A stretch of 51,769 nt of DNA, from assembly GCA_000702025.1 (NCBI GenBank), contig JNKJ01000039.1, positions 1-51,769 of the forward strand, in the 5' to 3' direction. The first letter of the stretch is position 1. Every line of letters begins with the position of its first letter. The notes under the pieces are model-generated. The model was not told the DNA's origin and made no database searches. It saw nothing but the letters and a program-made list of their open reading frames with translations. The DNA comes from Blautia schinkii DSM 10518 (lineage in GTDB: Bacteria; Bacillota; Clostridia; Lachnospirales; Lachnospiraceae). Positions 25,725 to 34,949 of the stretch are shown in pieces. A program made the translations under genes and the position numbers.

Positions 25725-26067
25725 AACAGCATACCCATTATCCGAAAAACAAAGTCCAATAAGCCATACGGACAGAAAGGCCCCGGCCCTTATATTTACT
25801 GGGCCAGAGCCTGTTTTGCTTCGGAACTTGAGATTACAATACTCCGCCTTTATCAATACTAACTATCTTTTCTGCTAATCCTGTACATATCCCCTTACAT
25901 CATCCCATCACTGACAAATGCCGATAATCGCTACCTGAGCACCTACATACTCACGAGAGCAGACGAAAAATCAGCCCGGACATTCAAAAATTCACAGAAC
26001 ATGTTATTTAATGCTTGTCCATGTATTGAGGCACTTTTTCATAAGGTATCAATAATTACACCCTTTT
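25725..26067. other. Gene-free stretch between convergent genes
   Basis: It holds the likely terminator at 25779-25818 and otherwise nothing I can support. There is no coding frame with a ribosome binding site, no repeat and no tRNA. Confidence 0.5.
25779..25818 (+). terminator. Probable terminator of the AAA_14 gene
   Basis: GGCCCCGGCCC (25779-25789) and GGGCCAGAGCC (25801-25811) form a GC-rich stem with two mismatches, followed by TGTTTTG. It lies about 55 bases after the stop codon. Confidence 0.55.
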
Positions 26068-26820
26068 TCAGACATATCTCTCCAGCTTTCTTTCTAACTC
26101 TTTTACACGCTCCAAAGCTGCGAGTTCCCCTTTACATATCACATAGACAAGCAAGGAAATATCCTGCGACCTGTCGAATCTACGAAATGCCTGTCTATAT
26201 TTCGATTGATCCTCAATAGTAATCGGGAACCATCCATTATTTATCAGACGTTGATTCATAATCAGCCGCCCACAGCGGCCATTACCATCCAGGAAGGGAT
26301 GAATGCGCTCAAATTCGATATGTTCCCTGGCTATATTTTCTGCTATTTCTTTCGCCTGGTCAAAGCATTGATTGATTTTTTGTAAATAATTTGTCATAAG
26401 TACCGGAACTTCCTCGTGCTTCGGCGGATAGTAAACAGCCTCCACAACTGTACCCACATACAAATTCTTCTGTCTGTATTTCCCTTCTCTTCCCAGTATC
26501 AACCCATTTGCTTCCAGAATCCATGCCTCATCTATATTCTGTTTTTTAAATTTCAGCATTTTTGTTATTGCTCTAAATAATTGCTTAGCTTCAGAATATT
26601 CGGTATAGGTATGGCCGCTTCTTACTTCGTCGTAATCTAACAAACTGATTGTCTCATCCAGGGTAAGTGTATTCCCCTCAATGCTATTAGAATTCCAACA
26701 AAACCTACGGGTAAAGTCCTGGTAAAAGGGCTCCATTATCAATTCATTGTTTACTGCTTCTGCCATTCCCGGCAGTTCATTGTCAATCCTTTTAAATAAA
26801 TCATCATTATTCATTAACAT
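26068..26820 (-). CDS. Fic/DOC-family protein with N-terminal inhibitory motif
   Basis: Fic enzymes usually transfer AMP from ATP to target proteins. The 250-aa protein has the full catalytic motif HPFLDGNGRCGR (residues 174-185) and, near the N-terminus, SNSIEGN (44-50), which fits the inhibitory [S/T]xxxE[G/N] motif of class II Fic proteins, whose glutamate blocks ATP binding. It is therefore probably self-inhibited and needs no separate antitoxin. The last ~40 residues look coiled-coil (LAALERVKELERKLERYV). The frame opens earlier at a TTG, but GGAGG six bases before the ATG at 26820 sets the start. That start overlaps the end of a decayed reading frame. Target unknown. Confidence 0.92.
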   Translation of the reverse strand: MLMNNDDLFKRIDNELPGMAEAVNNELIMEPFYQDFTRRFCWNSNSIEGNTLTLDETISLLDYDEVRSGHTYTEYSEAKQLFRAITKMLKFKKQNIDEAWILEANGLILGREGKYRQKNLYVGTVVEAVYYPPKHEEVPVLMTNYLQKINQCFDQAKEIAENIAREHIEFERIHPFLDGNGRCGRLIMNQRLINNGWFPITIEDQSKYRQAFRRFDRSQDISLLVYVICKGELAALERVKELERKLERYV

Positions 26821-26933
26821 ATTTTGCCTCCATCTGAGACAATTCTTCAAAGTTCTGAATGTCTGCAAGATATTTTAATACTCCTGATTATAGATATACA
26901 TAAGAATCCTTCATCCGTCAGTGTCTTATTTTT
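26807..26933 (-). pseudogene. Decayed reading frame upstream of the Fic gene
   Basis: One frame reads KNKTLTDEGFLCI and then degenerates; a second frame, open from a stop at 26890, reads GVLKYLADIQNFEELSQMEA and ends at a TAA at 26807, overlapping the Fic start by 14 bases. Both pieces have natural protein composition but no start codon or ribosome binding site, which suggests a frameshifted remnant of a gene once coupled to Fic. The family is not recognisable. Bases 26934-27095 hold only AT-rich DNA and a direct repeat GTATGCCCG (27051, 27062). Confidence 0.35.
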
Positions 26934-27095
26934 TCATCTTATTTTTCGTATCAATACTTTTCGTATATCTGTTGTAGACATTTTCCTTTGTTTTTACTTC
27001 TCAATTAATTTCTTATATCATACCATACTTATGAAAACTTAACCACCCGTGTATGCCCGTTGTATGCCCGATTTCAAATTTACTGCTTTACACTC

Positions 27096-28529
27096 TTATT
27101 TCATATACGCCGGAACAATCAGCGTCAGATACGTTAGCACAGCCCCCAGTATCCACACCCCTGATGCGATGCGGAAGAACCAGACCCGCGCAGTCTCATT
27201 TTTCACAAACCGCTCCAGCAACTTACCGTAACCGCAGGTCACGAAGTACATAAGCGGAAACACCGCGGACATGATATACCTGCCCTGAGCCTGATTGTCA
27301 TTATAATACGCATAACTGATAAACAACACCACCGGGGTCACCATTGCGGCCAGCATAGCCAGGTTAAAAACGCCCTTTTTGCTCCATTTTTTATAGGTAT
27401 GTATAGTCTTAATCTTCACCGGAGTATCATTCACAGTTGTCTTTACCACAGCAACCGTCCGCTTCTTCCAATGAAACTCCCTCACCATCATACAAATCCC
27501 CAGAAATCCTACGCCCAGGAATATAATATACAGCTTACTCACACTCTCATTCATATAAATCGTAAACGAGCCAAAGGTTCCTACGAAGCTTACCAGCACC
27601 ATCATCATCCAATTGTGTGTCCAGCCCGGGTCCTGGTAGAAGAAAAATTCCTTCCATCTCCATCCAAGCTTAGCAGGCGTAAGGTGTATAGAGGGTTTAT
27701 ACTGTTCCTGCGCATACTTTTCCGCGCAGATTGTACTTGCGTTCCGCGCCAGAATATCACCGTCATAGAGAAAATAATTCCGGATAAACCACCAGCCCGC
27801 CAGCACAAAGGTAATGCCCGCAATCACAAATCCCCTGCTGAAAAGGAACTTAAACCGCTCCTTCACGCTTTCCGTGGAGCACAGTAAAACCGTTGCACAG
27901 AAGAAGAAAAAGCTCCACAAAATCCACCCGTAAGCATTATAATAGGACAAGAAACAGATGCCCATACCCGCAGCCAAGAGCACACAATTCTTCCAGGTCC
28001 AGCCCTCGTCCAGGTATTTCACCCAGGCGAGCAGGATCATGGAAACCGCCATCAAAGCCAGTGAATCCGTATTCACATACGTTCCCATAAACAGATATCC
28101 CGGCAGAAAAATCACCAGAGCGCTGAAAAACCATCTCTTCTCCCTGTCAAACAATCGCCTGCCAATGCGAATCACAAGCGCCGCCGCCACGGTCATAAAC
28201 AGCACATCCGCAAATCTGGCCGCGTGGAGCAGCACAGCCTCAGAGGTACTGAATATCCCGGCAATCCACATAAACACAGCCGAAACCATGTACGATAAAA
28301 TAGGATAAAACCCATAAGATAATCCCCAGATTTCGTCCCGGATAGCCGCATCCGCGCCGTGGGGCAGCTTACCGGGGTTGGCGTAAAGGTACTGCGCCAC
28401 ATCATAACGCATCACCTCATCCGGTCCCCCCGGCTCCGTAGATGTGAGTGACCAGGCCAGCATCAGCACGAATACCAGCGCAATCATCGCCCACTCTAAA
28501 TACTTTTCATTTTTCCATACTTTCTTCAT
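27096..28529 (-). CDS. Polytopic membrane protein, GT-C glycosyltransferase-like
   Basis: A 477-aa protein with about ten membrane segments, similar in layout to DUF2142/PMT-type GT-C enzymes. After the first membrane segment comes GGPDEVMRYDV, an acidic pair at the place where GT-C enzymes keep their catalytic Asp. A large soluble loop at about 250-300 (ICAEKYAQEQYKPSIHLTP) would face outside. Such enzymes take sugars from polyprenyl-phosphate donors, so it may add a side group to the exported glycan. AAAGGA lies upstream of the ATG at a slightly long distance. It is last in the minus-strand glycan run, after a 95-base hairpin-bounded element. Confidence 0.75.
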   Translation of the reverse strand: MKKVWKNEKYLEWAMIALVFVLMLAWSLTSTEPGGPDEVMRYDVAQYLYANPGKLPHGADAAIRDEIWGLSYGFYPILSYMVSAVFMWIAGIFSTSEAVLLHAARFADVLFMTVAAALVIRIGRRLFDREKRWFFSALVIFLPGYLFMGTYVNTDSLALMAVSMILLAWVKYLDEGWTWKNCVLLAAGMGICFLSYYNAYGWILWSFFFFCATVLLCSTESVKERFKFLFSRGFVIAGITFVLAGWWFIRNYFLYDGDILARNASTICAEKYAQEQYKPSIHLTPAKLGWRWKEFFFYQDPGWTHNWMMMVLVSFVGTFGSFTIYMNESVSKLYIIFLGVGFLGICMMVREFHWKKRTVAVVKTTVNDTPVKIKTIHTYKKWSKKGVFNLAMLAAMVTPVVLFISYAYYNDNQAQGRYIMSAVFPLMYFVTCGYGKLLERFVKNETARVWFFRIASGVWILGAVLTYLTLIVPAYMK

Positions 28530-28548
28530 TTTAACTTACAATCCTTTC

Positions 28549-28643
28549 ACTCTGGCCTTGCCCATCACGCTTGTCAGTAGTGCACTCTCCTATCGGTGCA
28601 TTTGCTGCTACATTTGCCGACTCACTTTCCACCCGGCCAGAGT
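28549..28643 (-). repeat. 95-base element bounded by a 9-bp inverted repeat
   Basis: ACTCTGGCC (28549-28557) is exactly complementary to GGCCAGAGT (28635-28643). Inside lie further self-complementary pieces (GTGCAC and GTGC; AGTAG and CTGCT). It fills almost the whole gap between two minus-strand glycan genes and contains no reading frame. It may be an RNA structure, a processing site or a small non-autonomous repeat. Confidence 0.5.
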
Positions 28644-28651
28644 ACAATATC

Positions 28652-31099
28652 CTAAATTCTCTTCAACGAAAAATCCTGGCTTTTCAGCGTCAGATTCGGA
28701 TTATAATAAGGGTCCGGCTTCTTGAAAATATCCGGCCAATGCGCCTCAAGAGTGGCAATCTCCTTATTAAACCGCGCCATTTTTTCCGGCGTATCCTCCA
28801 GTCCTCTGGACTTTGATTCATAATGATAAAGCTCCGCGTAAGGATTGTACACCACCAGATACCCACGGTCGCGCACCTTCAGACAGAAGTCAATATCATT
28901 AAACGCAACCGCCAGATCCGGACTTAATCCCCCTACCTCATCAAACGCTTTCTTCTTCACCATCATGCACGCAGCAGTCACCGCACTGTAATCCTGGGCA
29001 CAGATAATCCTATGACAATAACCTGTATTTCCCCGCGGCTGCTGTACAAAGCAGTGCCCCGCGATTCCGCCAAATCCCAGCACAACGCCCGCATGCTGAA
29101 TCGTATCGTCCTCATAATACAGTCTCGCTCCCACGATTCCCACATCAGGCCGCATACAATATCCCAACATTTCCTCCAGCCAGTCGCTGTTAATAACCTC
29201 CGTATCGTTATTAAGCAGCAGCAAATACTCGCCCTTTGCAAACGAAGCGCCGAAATTATTAATCTCCGAATAATTAAATACGCCCTCCCAGTACACAACC
29301 TTCACCTTAGGATTGCGCGCCTCAAGCTCCTTATAATAAGCGAAGGTTTCCTCCTCCGTACTGTTATTTTCTACAATAATGTACTCAACATTCCGGTAGG
29401 TGGATTTCTCCTCAATAGACTTAATACACCGCTCCATATCCTGAGTATGGTCCTTGTTCGGAATGATAATCGAAATCAGAGGATCATAATCCCGGATAAA
29501 CCTCGTCCGGTAAAGTCCCAAAAACTCTCCCTTACTCACCTCTGCCTTTACACCGATGCGCTCATAATGAGCCTCAATCGCCCTTGCTCCGGCATCGAAG
29601 GCGTACATCTTGCTCTCCGGATTTTCCGCTGTGGAATCCTCATGGCTTCGCCAATGATAAAGAATCATAGGCAAATGACAGATATGCTCTGTCGCCTCCA
29701 CGCAGCGGAATATGAAATCATAATCCTGCGCCCCGTCAAACTCCGGCCGCAGCATCCCCACCTTGTCAAGCAATTCCCGCTTCACCACAAACAAATGGCA
29801 GATATAATTCACCGTACATAAAAGGTCAAGATTAAAATCCGGCTTAAAATGAGGCATAAAGAACTTTTTGCCGTCCATGGTCATCTTGTCCTCATCCGAA
29901 TAGAGCACCTCTGTCTCCCAATCCTCATTAAGAGCCTTCACACAGGAGTAAAGCGCATGGGCAGTGAGCACGTCGTCATGGTCCGCAAAGGCGATAAAAT
30001 CCCCCGTAGCCGCCTCAATCGCAGCATTTGTATTCTCCGCGATACGCAATGGCTCGTCATGGAATACCACCTTGATTCTTGGCTCCTCCGCCATATATTT
30101 TTCCAGAAGCCCTTTAATCGGAGAATCCGCCCCGCTGCCGTCTGAGAGGCAGAGCTCCCAATTTCCGTAAGTCTGGGCCTTTACAGAATCAATAAGCTGG
30201 CTTAAAAACTCCGGATTTGTCTTATATAAAGGCACCACAATACTGATCTTCGGACTGTAGGAAAACACTTCCTTCCTCTGCTTGTCAAGCTCAGAAGCCG
30301 CAGGCAGATGACGCGGCAGCCACTTGCTGTAATCCACAGGTCCACGGGTCACCTCGGTAATCTTACGCACACTTTTTACGGCAAGCGCCTTGACTCCATG
30401 GGCACGGAGGTAGGTAAACGCCTTTTTCCGGTACTTCCCGGCCTTTCCCTGGAGGATTTCCAGAGCGCCGAGACTGACCTTATACACAGACTTATTCCCG
30501 TCTCTGGTACGCATGACCAGATAAAGATACCGCCCCTTGATATTGGTAAGCTCAATATAAAATCCGCACTTTTCCTCCACCTGGCATTCCCGGAAAAGCT
30601 CCACCACATCCACACGGCTAAGCCTCTGCACCTGACACTCGATCGGATTTTTATTCTCGTCAAAAAGCTTTACCGACACATGGCTTAAGCCAGCCGCCCA
30701 GCCGCGGAGGCTCAAAGTCCCGGCCCGCCGGTTGACCTTCTCTTCCTCTATGAAAAACTGCGGCTTCCCTCTACGCTTCACCAGATCAGATACCTTCACC
30801 CGGAACCACGAAGATTTCTTACCCTCAAAAACAGCAAAAAACTCCAGCTTTTTATATTTTTCCAAATCTTCGGGCAGTCTAACAATTGTCTCCACCCGCT
30901 GCCCTCCCAGCATCTCTCCGTCCCGGAAACGCTCCATCGCGGTTCTGGCAATCACCTTTTCCGTGGAAGCCTCCACCCTCGTACCGTCAAGATATGCTGC
31001 TATGGTGTATTTTTCCGGTATGATGCCGCTCACCGAATATTTACAGGGGTCATTGAGATAAAACCTGTCCTTTTCTACTTCCAGCAGTTGATTTCTCAT
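28652..31099 (-). CDS. Large double-GT2 glycosyltransferase with N-terminal beta-rich domain
   Basis: An 815-aa protein. Residues ~1-240 form a beta-rich region with no catalytic motif (YLDGTRVEAST; SLRGWAAGLSHV), probably binding the acceptor or partners. Two GT-A modules follow: the first starts ISIVVPLYKTN (about 290) with ADHDDVL and FDGAQDYDF; the second starts ISIIIPNKDHT with LLLNNDTEV and AFNDIDFCL. The layout matches enzymes that build repeating rhamnan-type chains. GGAGG lies before the ATG. It is close in sequence and layout to the gene at 31166, so the pair comes from duplication, yet the two probably make different linkages. Sugar specificity unknown. Confidence 0.9.
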   Translation of the reverse strand: MRNQLLEVEKDRFYLNDPCKYSVSGIIPEKYTIAAYLDGTRVEASTEKVIARTAMERFRDGEMLGGQRVETIVRLPEDLEKYKKLEFFAVFEGKKSSWFRVKVSDLVKRRGKPQFFIEEEKVNRRAGTLSLRGWAAGLSHVSVKLFDENKNPIECQVQRLSRVDVVELFRECQVEEKCGFYIELTNIKGRYLYLVMRTRDGNKSVYKVSLGALEILQGKAGKYRKKAFTYLRAHGVKALAVKSVRKITEVTRGPVDYSKWLPRHLPAASELDKQRKEVFSYSPKISIVVPLYKTNPEFLSQLIDSVKAQTYGNWELCLSDGSGADSPIKGLLEKYMAEEPRIKVVFHDEPLRIAENTNAAIEAATGDFIAFADHDDVLTAHALYSCVKALNEDWETEVLYSDEDKMTMDGKKFFMPHFKPDFNLDLLCTVNYICHLFVVKRELLDKVGMLRPEFDGAQDYDFIFRCVEATEHICHLPMILYHWRSHEDSTAENPESKMYAFDAGARAIEAHYERIGVKAEVSKGEFLGLYRTRFIRDYDPLISIIIPNKDHTQDMERCIKSIEEKSTYRNVEYIIVENNSTEEETFAYYKELEARNPKVKVVYWEGVFNYSEINNFGASFAKGEYLLLLNNDTEVINSDWLEEMLGYCMRPDVGIVGARLYYEDDTIQHAGVVLGFGGIAGHCFVQQPRGNTGYCHRIICAQDYSAVTAACMMVKKKAFDEVGGLSPDLAVAFNDIDFCLKVRDRGYLVVYNPYAELYHYESKSRGLEDTPEKMARFNKEIATLEAHWPDIFKKPDPYYNPNLTLKSQDFSLKRI

Positions 31100-31165
31100 G
31101 CTTACCTCCGTCTTTTTGTAACATTCCAGATACTCTGAACAGCGCAGTAATGGCGCAGACCTGTG

Positions 31166-33673
31166 TCATCTGTTACGTCTCTTTTTCACTAACTCATGGG
31201 CTCTGCGCAACGAGCAATCGCCCTTTACAAGGCTGAGATTAGGATTATAATAAGGGTCGCCCTCTGCGAGAAGCTTCTCATACCTCTCCTGGAATCTGGC
31301 AATCTCCCGGTCAAAACGCGCCTGCTTCTCAGGGGTCGTCTCCAGCCCCCTGGACTTCGATTCATAATGATAAAGCATAGCATCCGGTTGGAATACAACA
31401 AGCAATCCAAGCTCTCTTACCCGCAGACAAAAGTCCACATCGTTTAATGCCACGCCAAAGCCCTCGTCCAACCCGCCAAGCTCGTCATAAACATTTTTCT
31501 TCACCAGCAGACACGCCCCGGTCACAGCGCTGATATCCTGCGCCACCTTAAGCCTTCCCATATACCCTGTGTAATTTTTCCCATACCCCGTAAGGATATG
31601 ACCCGCAAAGCCTCCCATGCCTACCACAACTCCGGCATGCTGCACGGTGTCATCCGGGTAAAAAAGCTTCGCACCCACAATGCCCACATCCTCCCTCTGG
31701 CAGTAGCCAAGCATCTGCTCCAGCCAGTCGGGATTGATCACCTCTGTGTCATTGTTCAGAAGAAGAATGTAATCCCCCTCCGCATAAGATGCGCCGAAAT
31801 TATTAATGGCAGAATAATTAAATTCACCCTGATAAGTGACCACCTTCACATTGGAATAACGCTTCTGAAGCCTCTCATAATAAGAAAATGTCTCCCGAAT
31901 CTCACTGTTATTCTCAATCACAATAATCTCAATATTTTTCCATGTACTCTTCTTCATAATGGAGGAAATACATTTCTCCAGATCCCCGGTGTGGTCCTTG
32001 TTGGGTATCAAAATCGAAACCTTAGGGTTTCCCTGCACCTTAAACTTCGTACGGTACACAATAAATATCCCGGTAAACTCCACCTCAGCCTCAATGCCCA
32101 AACGCTGATAATGCTCCATAAGAGCCTTCAGCCCCGCATCAATGGCATACTGCTTGCTGTCCTGGTTTCCTGCCGTGGAAGCCTCATGGCTCCTCCAGTG
32201 GTAAAGCACCTTGGGAATATGGCGGATTTTGTCGGTTTTCTCCACACAGCGCAACAGAAAATCATAATCCTGCGCCCCGTCAAACTCCTTCCGCAAGCCT
32301 CCCACCTGATCCAGAAGGCTCCTTTTCACTACCAAAAGATGGCAGATATAATTGATACATCTCAGATAATCCACATTAAAATCCGGTTTAAAATGCGGAT
32401 ACAAACTGCTCCCATGCTCGTCGATCAAGTCCTCATCCGTGTACAAAAGCTCCGTTTCCGGATGCTCCGAAAAGGTACGTGCGGCAAGATATAAGGCATC
32501 CGGCGCCAGCACATCGTCATGGTCAGAAAACACAATATAGTCTCCCGAGGCAAGCGCAAGCGCCGCATTCGTATTCCCGGAAATCCCGGTATTGTCCTCC
32601 AAATGCTCATAACGGATACGCTTTTCTCCCCCATAATTTTCCCTGATATAATCCGCGAGCGAATCATCCCCGCTCCCGTCCGCGAGACAAAGCTCCCAGT
32701 TCTGGTAGCTCTGGGCAATCACGGAATCTATAAATAATTTAAGATAAGGAAGCGGCGTATGGTACAAAGGCGTCACAATACTGAACAGCGGCGCAGGGGA
32801 AAACACTTCCTTTTTCTGCCTGGAAAGCTCCCTTTTTGTAGCCATATGCTTCTTCTCATAATACCCGTAAGAATCCGTAAAACTGCTGGATTCCTCCCGC
32901 ACAAAATCAAGAAATCCGCGGATTCCCTCTTCCTTAAGAACCTCTTTATTCTTCGCCTTGTTTTCCAGACTGATGGTTTTCATCACTCTGCCAAGCCGGG
33001 TATTTTCCCGGTCAAAGACATGCATATCTATGACTTCCTCCCTGGAAGCCACCTGATTTCGGAAACAAAAACGAAGCTTTCTGCCCTTAATTTTATTCCT
33101 CGGAATGTCAATCACAAACCCATGGCATTTAGACAGATCCACATCAAAATATTCGCTCAGATCCGCACGCCGTACACGATTATAGCGCACACCCTCCACA
33201 GGCTTATCATGCTCGTCCAGAAATTCCATGGTAAGCTCTCCGCAGGTATTCACACACCAGCCCTGGATATGGACATTCTCAAGCCTGCGGGTAAGCTCCT
33301 CGATATGATACCGTATGGTACCGCTGTAATATTCCTTCCGCACCTCATCCATATCCTTCTGAAGGATAGGATAAGTCTCATCCCCGGCCAAAATACGCAC
33401 CCGCAGCATCTTCGCCAAAGATAAAATATGCTCCACATTAGGAATTCTGATTTCAAAGCCCGCGTTCTCGTCCTTAAACGGAAGCTCCGGCCTCGCCGAG
33501 AGCACATCCAGCCTTGGGATGCGTTCCACAGTACAGTTGAGGGGGATGTGGTCCGCACGCACCTGCACCTGCGGCTCCTCATCCCCTACATACATCCAGC
33601 CCCGGAGAATACAGGTGCCGTGATCCTTTAATTCATAATCACAAGTATCCAATATTACAATATGGTCAACCAT
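31166..33673 (-). CDS. Large double-GT2 glycosyltransferase, paralogue of the gene at 28652
   Basis: An 835-aa protein with the same plan: a beta-rich ~270-residue N-terminus (LRGWMYVGDEEPQVQV; VHIQGWCVNTCGELTM), then two GT-A modules. The first starts FSIVTPLYHTP with SDHDDVLAPDALY and FDGAQDYDF; the second starts VSILIPNKDHT with LLLNNDTEV and ALNDVDFCL. Its ATG has GAGAGGAA upstream and comes one base after the stop of the kinase-like gene, so they are translated together. As a soluble or peripheral enzyme it would extend the glycan on undecaprenyl pyrophosphate at the inner membrane face. Two such enzymes in a row suggest a polymer with several distinct linkages. Confidence 0.9.
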   Translation of the reverse strand: MVDHIVILDTCDYELKDHGTCILRGWMYVGDEEPQVQVRADHIPLNCTVERIPRLDVLSARPELPFKDENAGFEIRIPNVEHILSLAKMLRVRILAGDETYPILQKDMDEVRKEYYSGTIRYHIEELTRRLENVHIQGWCVNTCGELTMEFLDEHDKPVEGVRYNRVRRADLSEYFDVDLSKCHGFVIDIPRNKIKGRKLRFCFRNQVASREEVIDMHVFDRENTRLGRVMKTISLENKAKNKEVLKEEGIRGFLDFVREESSSFTDSYGYYEKKHMATKRELSRQKKEVFSPAPLFSIVTPLYHTPLPYLKLFIDSVIAQSYQNWELCLADGSGDDSLADYIRENYGGEKRIRYEHLEDNTGISGNTNAALALASGDYIVFSDHDDVLAPDALYLAARTFSEHPETELLYTDEDLIDEHGSSLYPHFKPDFNVDYLRCINYICHLLVVKRSLLDQVGGLRKEFDGAQDYDFLLRCVEKTDKIRHIPKVLYHWRSHEASTAGNQDSKQYAIDAGLKALMEHYQRLGIEAEVEFTGIFIVYRTKFKVQGNPKVSILIPNKDHTGDLEKCISSIMKKSTWKNIEIIVIENNSEIRETFSYYERLQKRYSNVKVVTYQGEFNYSAINNFGASYAEGDYILLLNNDTEVINPDWLEQMLGYCQREDVGIVGAKLFYPDDTVQHAGVVVGMGGFAGHILTGYGKNYTGYMGRLKVAQDISAVTGACLLVKKNVYDELGGLDEGFGVALNDVDFCLRVRELGLLVVFQPDAMLYHYESKSRGLETTPEKQARFDREIARFQERYEKLLAEGDPYYNPNLSLVKGDCSLRRAHELVKKRRNR

Positions 33674-33674
33674 A

Positions 33675-34949
33675 CTATTTTTTCCTCTCTGCCATATTCC
33701 TGTACTTCTGATACAGCCTCCAGATTTTTGTATTGCGCATCTCTTTGATCACCTGGCTTTGATGCTGCACCTTCTGCAAAAGCTGCTGCCGTTCCGTCTC
33801 CAGACTCTGCATCTGGTCCCTCACCTGCTCCATCAGCTCCTGGGGAGAAGCGTAAATCCGCATGGCAATGGTAAGCTCCTTCGCCCCCGCAGGTACGGGA
33901 ATCTCCGAAATATTCGGATCGCCCTTGGCAATATACGCCCAGTCCCTGACCACACAGCCCTTCTCCGTCACACCGCGCTTAACGGAAACCTTCTGTCCGT
34001 CAAAAGAAAGCTCCTCCACATGCACCGCACAAGGCTGGTCGCCCGGATCAATACGGATGCTTACACAGTCGGCCGGAACCTCTATCCTGTATTTCCCATA
34101 TCCGTCCTCCATGGGAAAGCTCAAGGATTCCTCCTCGCGATACCCCTCTCCCTTGGAAAAGAACACCTGCAGCTGTCCGCCGCTCACCATCTGCACCGTG
34201 CCCACGCCCGGCGTCATCTTCGCAAACATTTCCCGCATAGGGATATGCTCCCCGGTAATATACTTCTGGAAATTTGCCTCCATCTCCTCAAAACAGGCCT
34301 TAAGCTCCTCCGTGATGCCAAATTCACGGTAAAACACATCTGCGTCCAAAACCTGCCTCAGACTGTGGGTATCAATATAATAATGAATAATCCGGTACAA
34401 CACAAACTCCCTGGGCACCGGAAAATCAAACGTCCATTCATAATCAAGCACGGTAGGCGGCTCTGTCATCATAAGGTTTGCACACACCATATCAATATTT
34501 GTAATGTGGGCACTCTCCAAACCCTCAGGAAGCTCCGCCTCCCCAAACTCCCCGAACACCCGGGAAAACATTTCCGTCCTTGTAAACGCACTTCCCGTGC
34601 AAACAGACCTCACATCCTTCAGATACTGGGTAAGCTTTGCCGAAGCCTCCTCCGTACGGCCCCTTTTCAGAAGACCGTCAAGCTCCTCCTCAAGCGTCCG
34701 CCCCTCCACATACTCCAGGCGCACACTGCTCCCCTCTCCCTCACACTTGTTGCAGGAAAAAGGAATCACTTTATACAAGCTTGTAAGCCCCTGATACCAG
34801 TCCGTGAGCCCTGCCACATGAGCCTTCCCCTCAGGATAAAGCGCCGTTTTTCTCACAAAACGCTGACCGTCCTCCTCCAGGATATCTGTGCGGATGGCAA
34901 ACCTGCGGCTTCGCTCATTGGAATATTTCGTAAAAATCAATTCCTCCAT
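33675..34949 (-). CDS. Kinase-like protein with C-terminal coiled coil, possible glycan-capping factor
   Basis: About 424 aa. The N-terminal half looks like a diverged protein-kinase/aminoglycoside-kinase fold: RFVRKTAL supplies a possible ATP-binding lysine, and NIDMVCANL (Asp153, Asn158) plus VLDYEW (Asp169) match the catalytic-loop and metal-binding pattern. A beta-rich region follows at about 250-370. The end is a coiled coil (about 375-405) with the tail MRNTKIWRLYQKYR. In E. coli O8/O9a, WbdD joins a methyltransferase, a kinase and a coiled coil to cap and size the O-antigen; the gene just upstream here is a methyltransferase, so a split WbdD-like role is my inference. Start: ATG at 34949, or GTG one codon earlier. 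Confidence 0.65.
   Translation of the reverse strand: MEELIFTKYSNERSRRFAIRTDILEEDGQRFVRKTALYPEGKAHVAGLTDWYQGLTSLYKVIPFSCNKCEGEGSSVRLEYVEGRTLEEELDGLLKRGRTEEASAKLTQYLKDVRSVCTGSAFTRTEMFSRVFGEFGEAELPEGLESAHITNIDMVCANLMMTEPPTVLDYEWTFDFPVPREFVLYRIIHYYIDTHSLRQVLDADVFYREFGITEELKACFEEMEANFQKYITGEHIPMREMFAKMTPGVGTVQMVSGGQLQVFFSKGEGYREEESLSFPMEDGYGKYRIEVPADCVSIRIDPGDQPCAVHVEELSFDGQKVSVKRGVTEKGCVVRDWAYIAKGDPNISEIPVPAGAKELTIAMRIYASPQELMEQVRDQMQSLETERQQLLQKVQHQSQVIKEMRNTKIWRLYQKYRNMAERKK

Noticed and set aside
27051..27070. Direct repeat GTATGCCCG x2 as an attachment site
   Set aside because: Two 9-base copies separated by two bases, with no integrase nearby. It is too short and too close to be an att pair.
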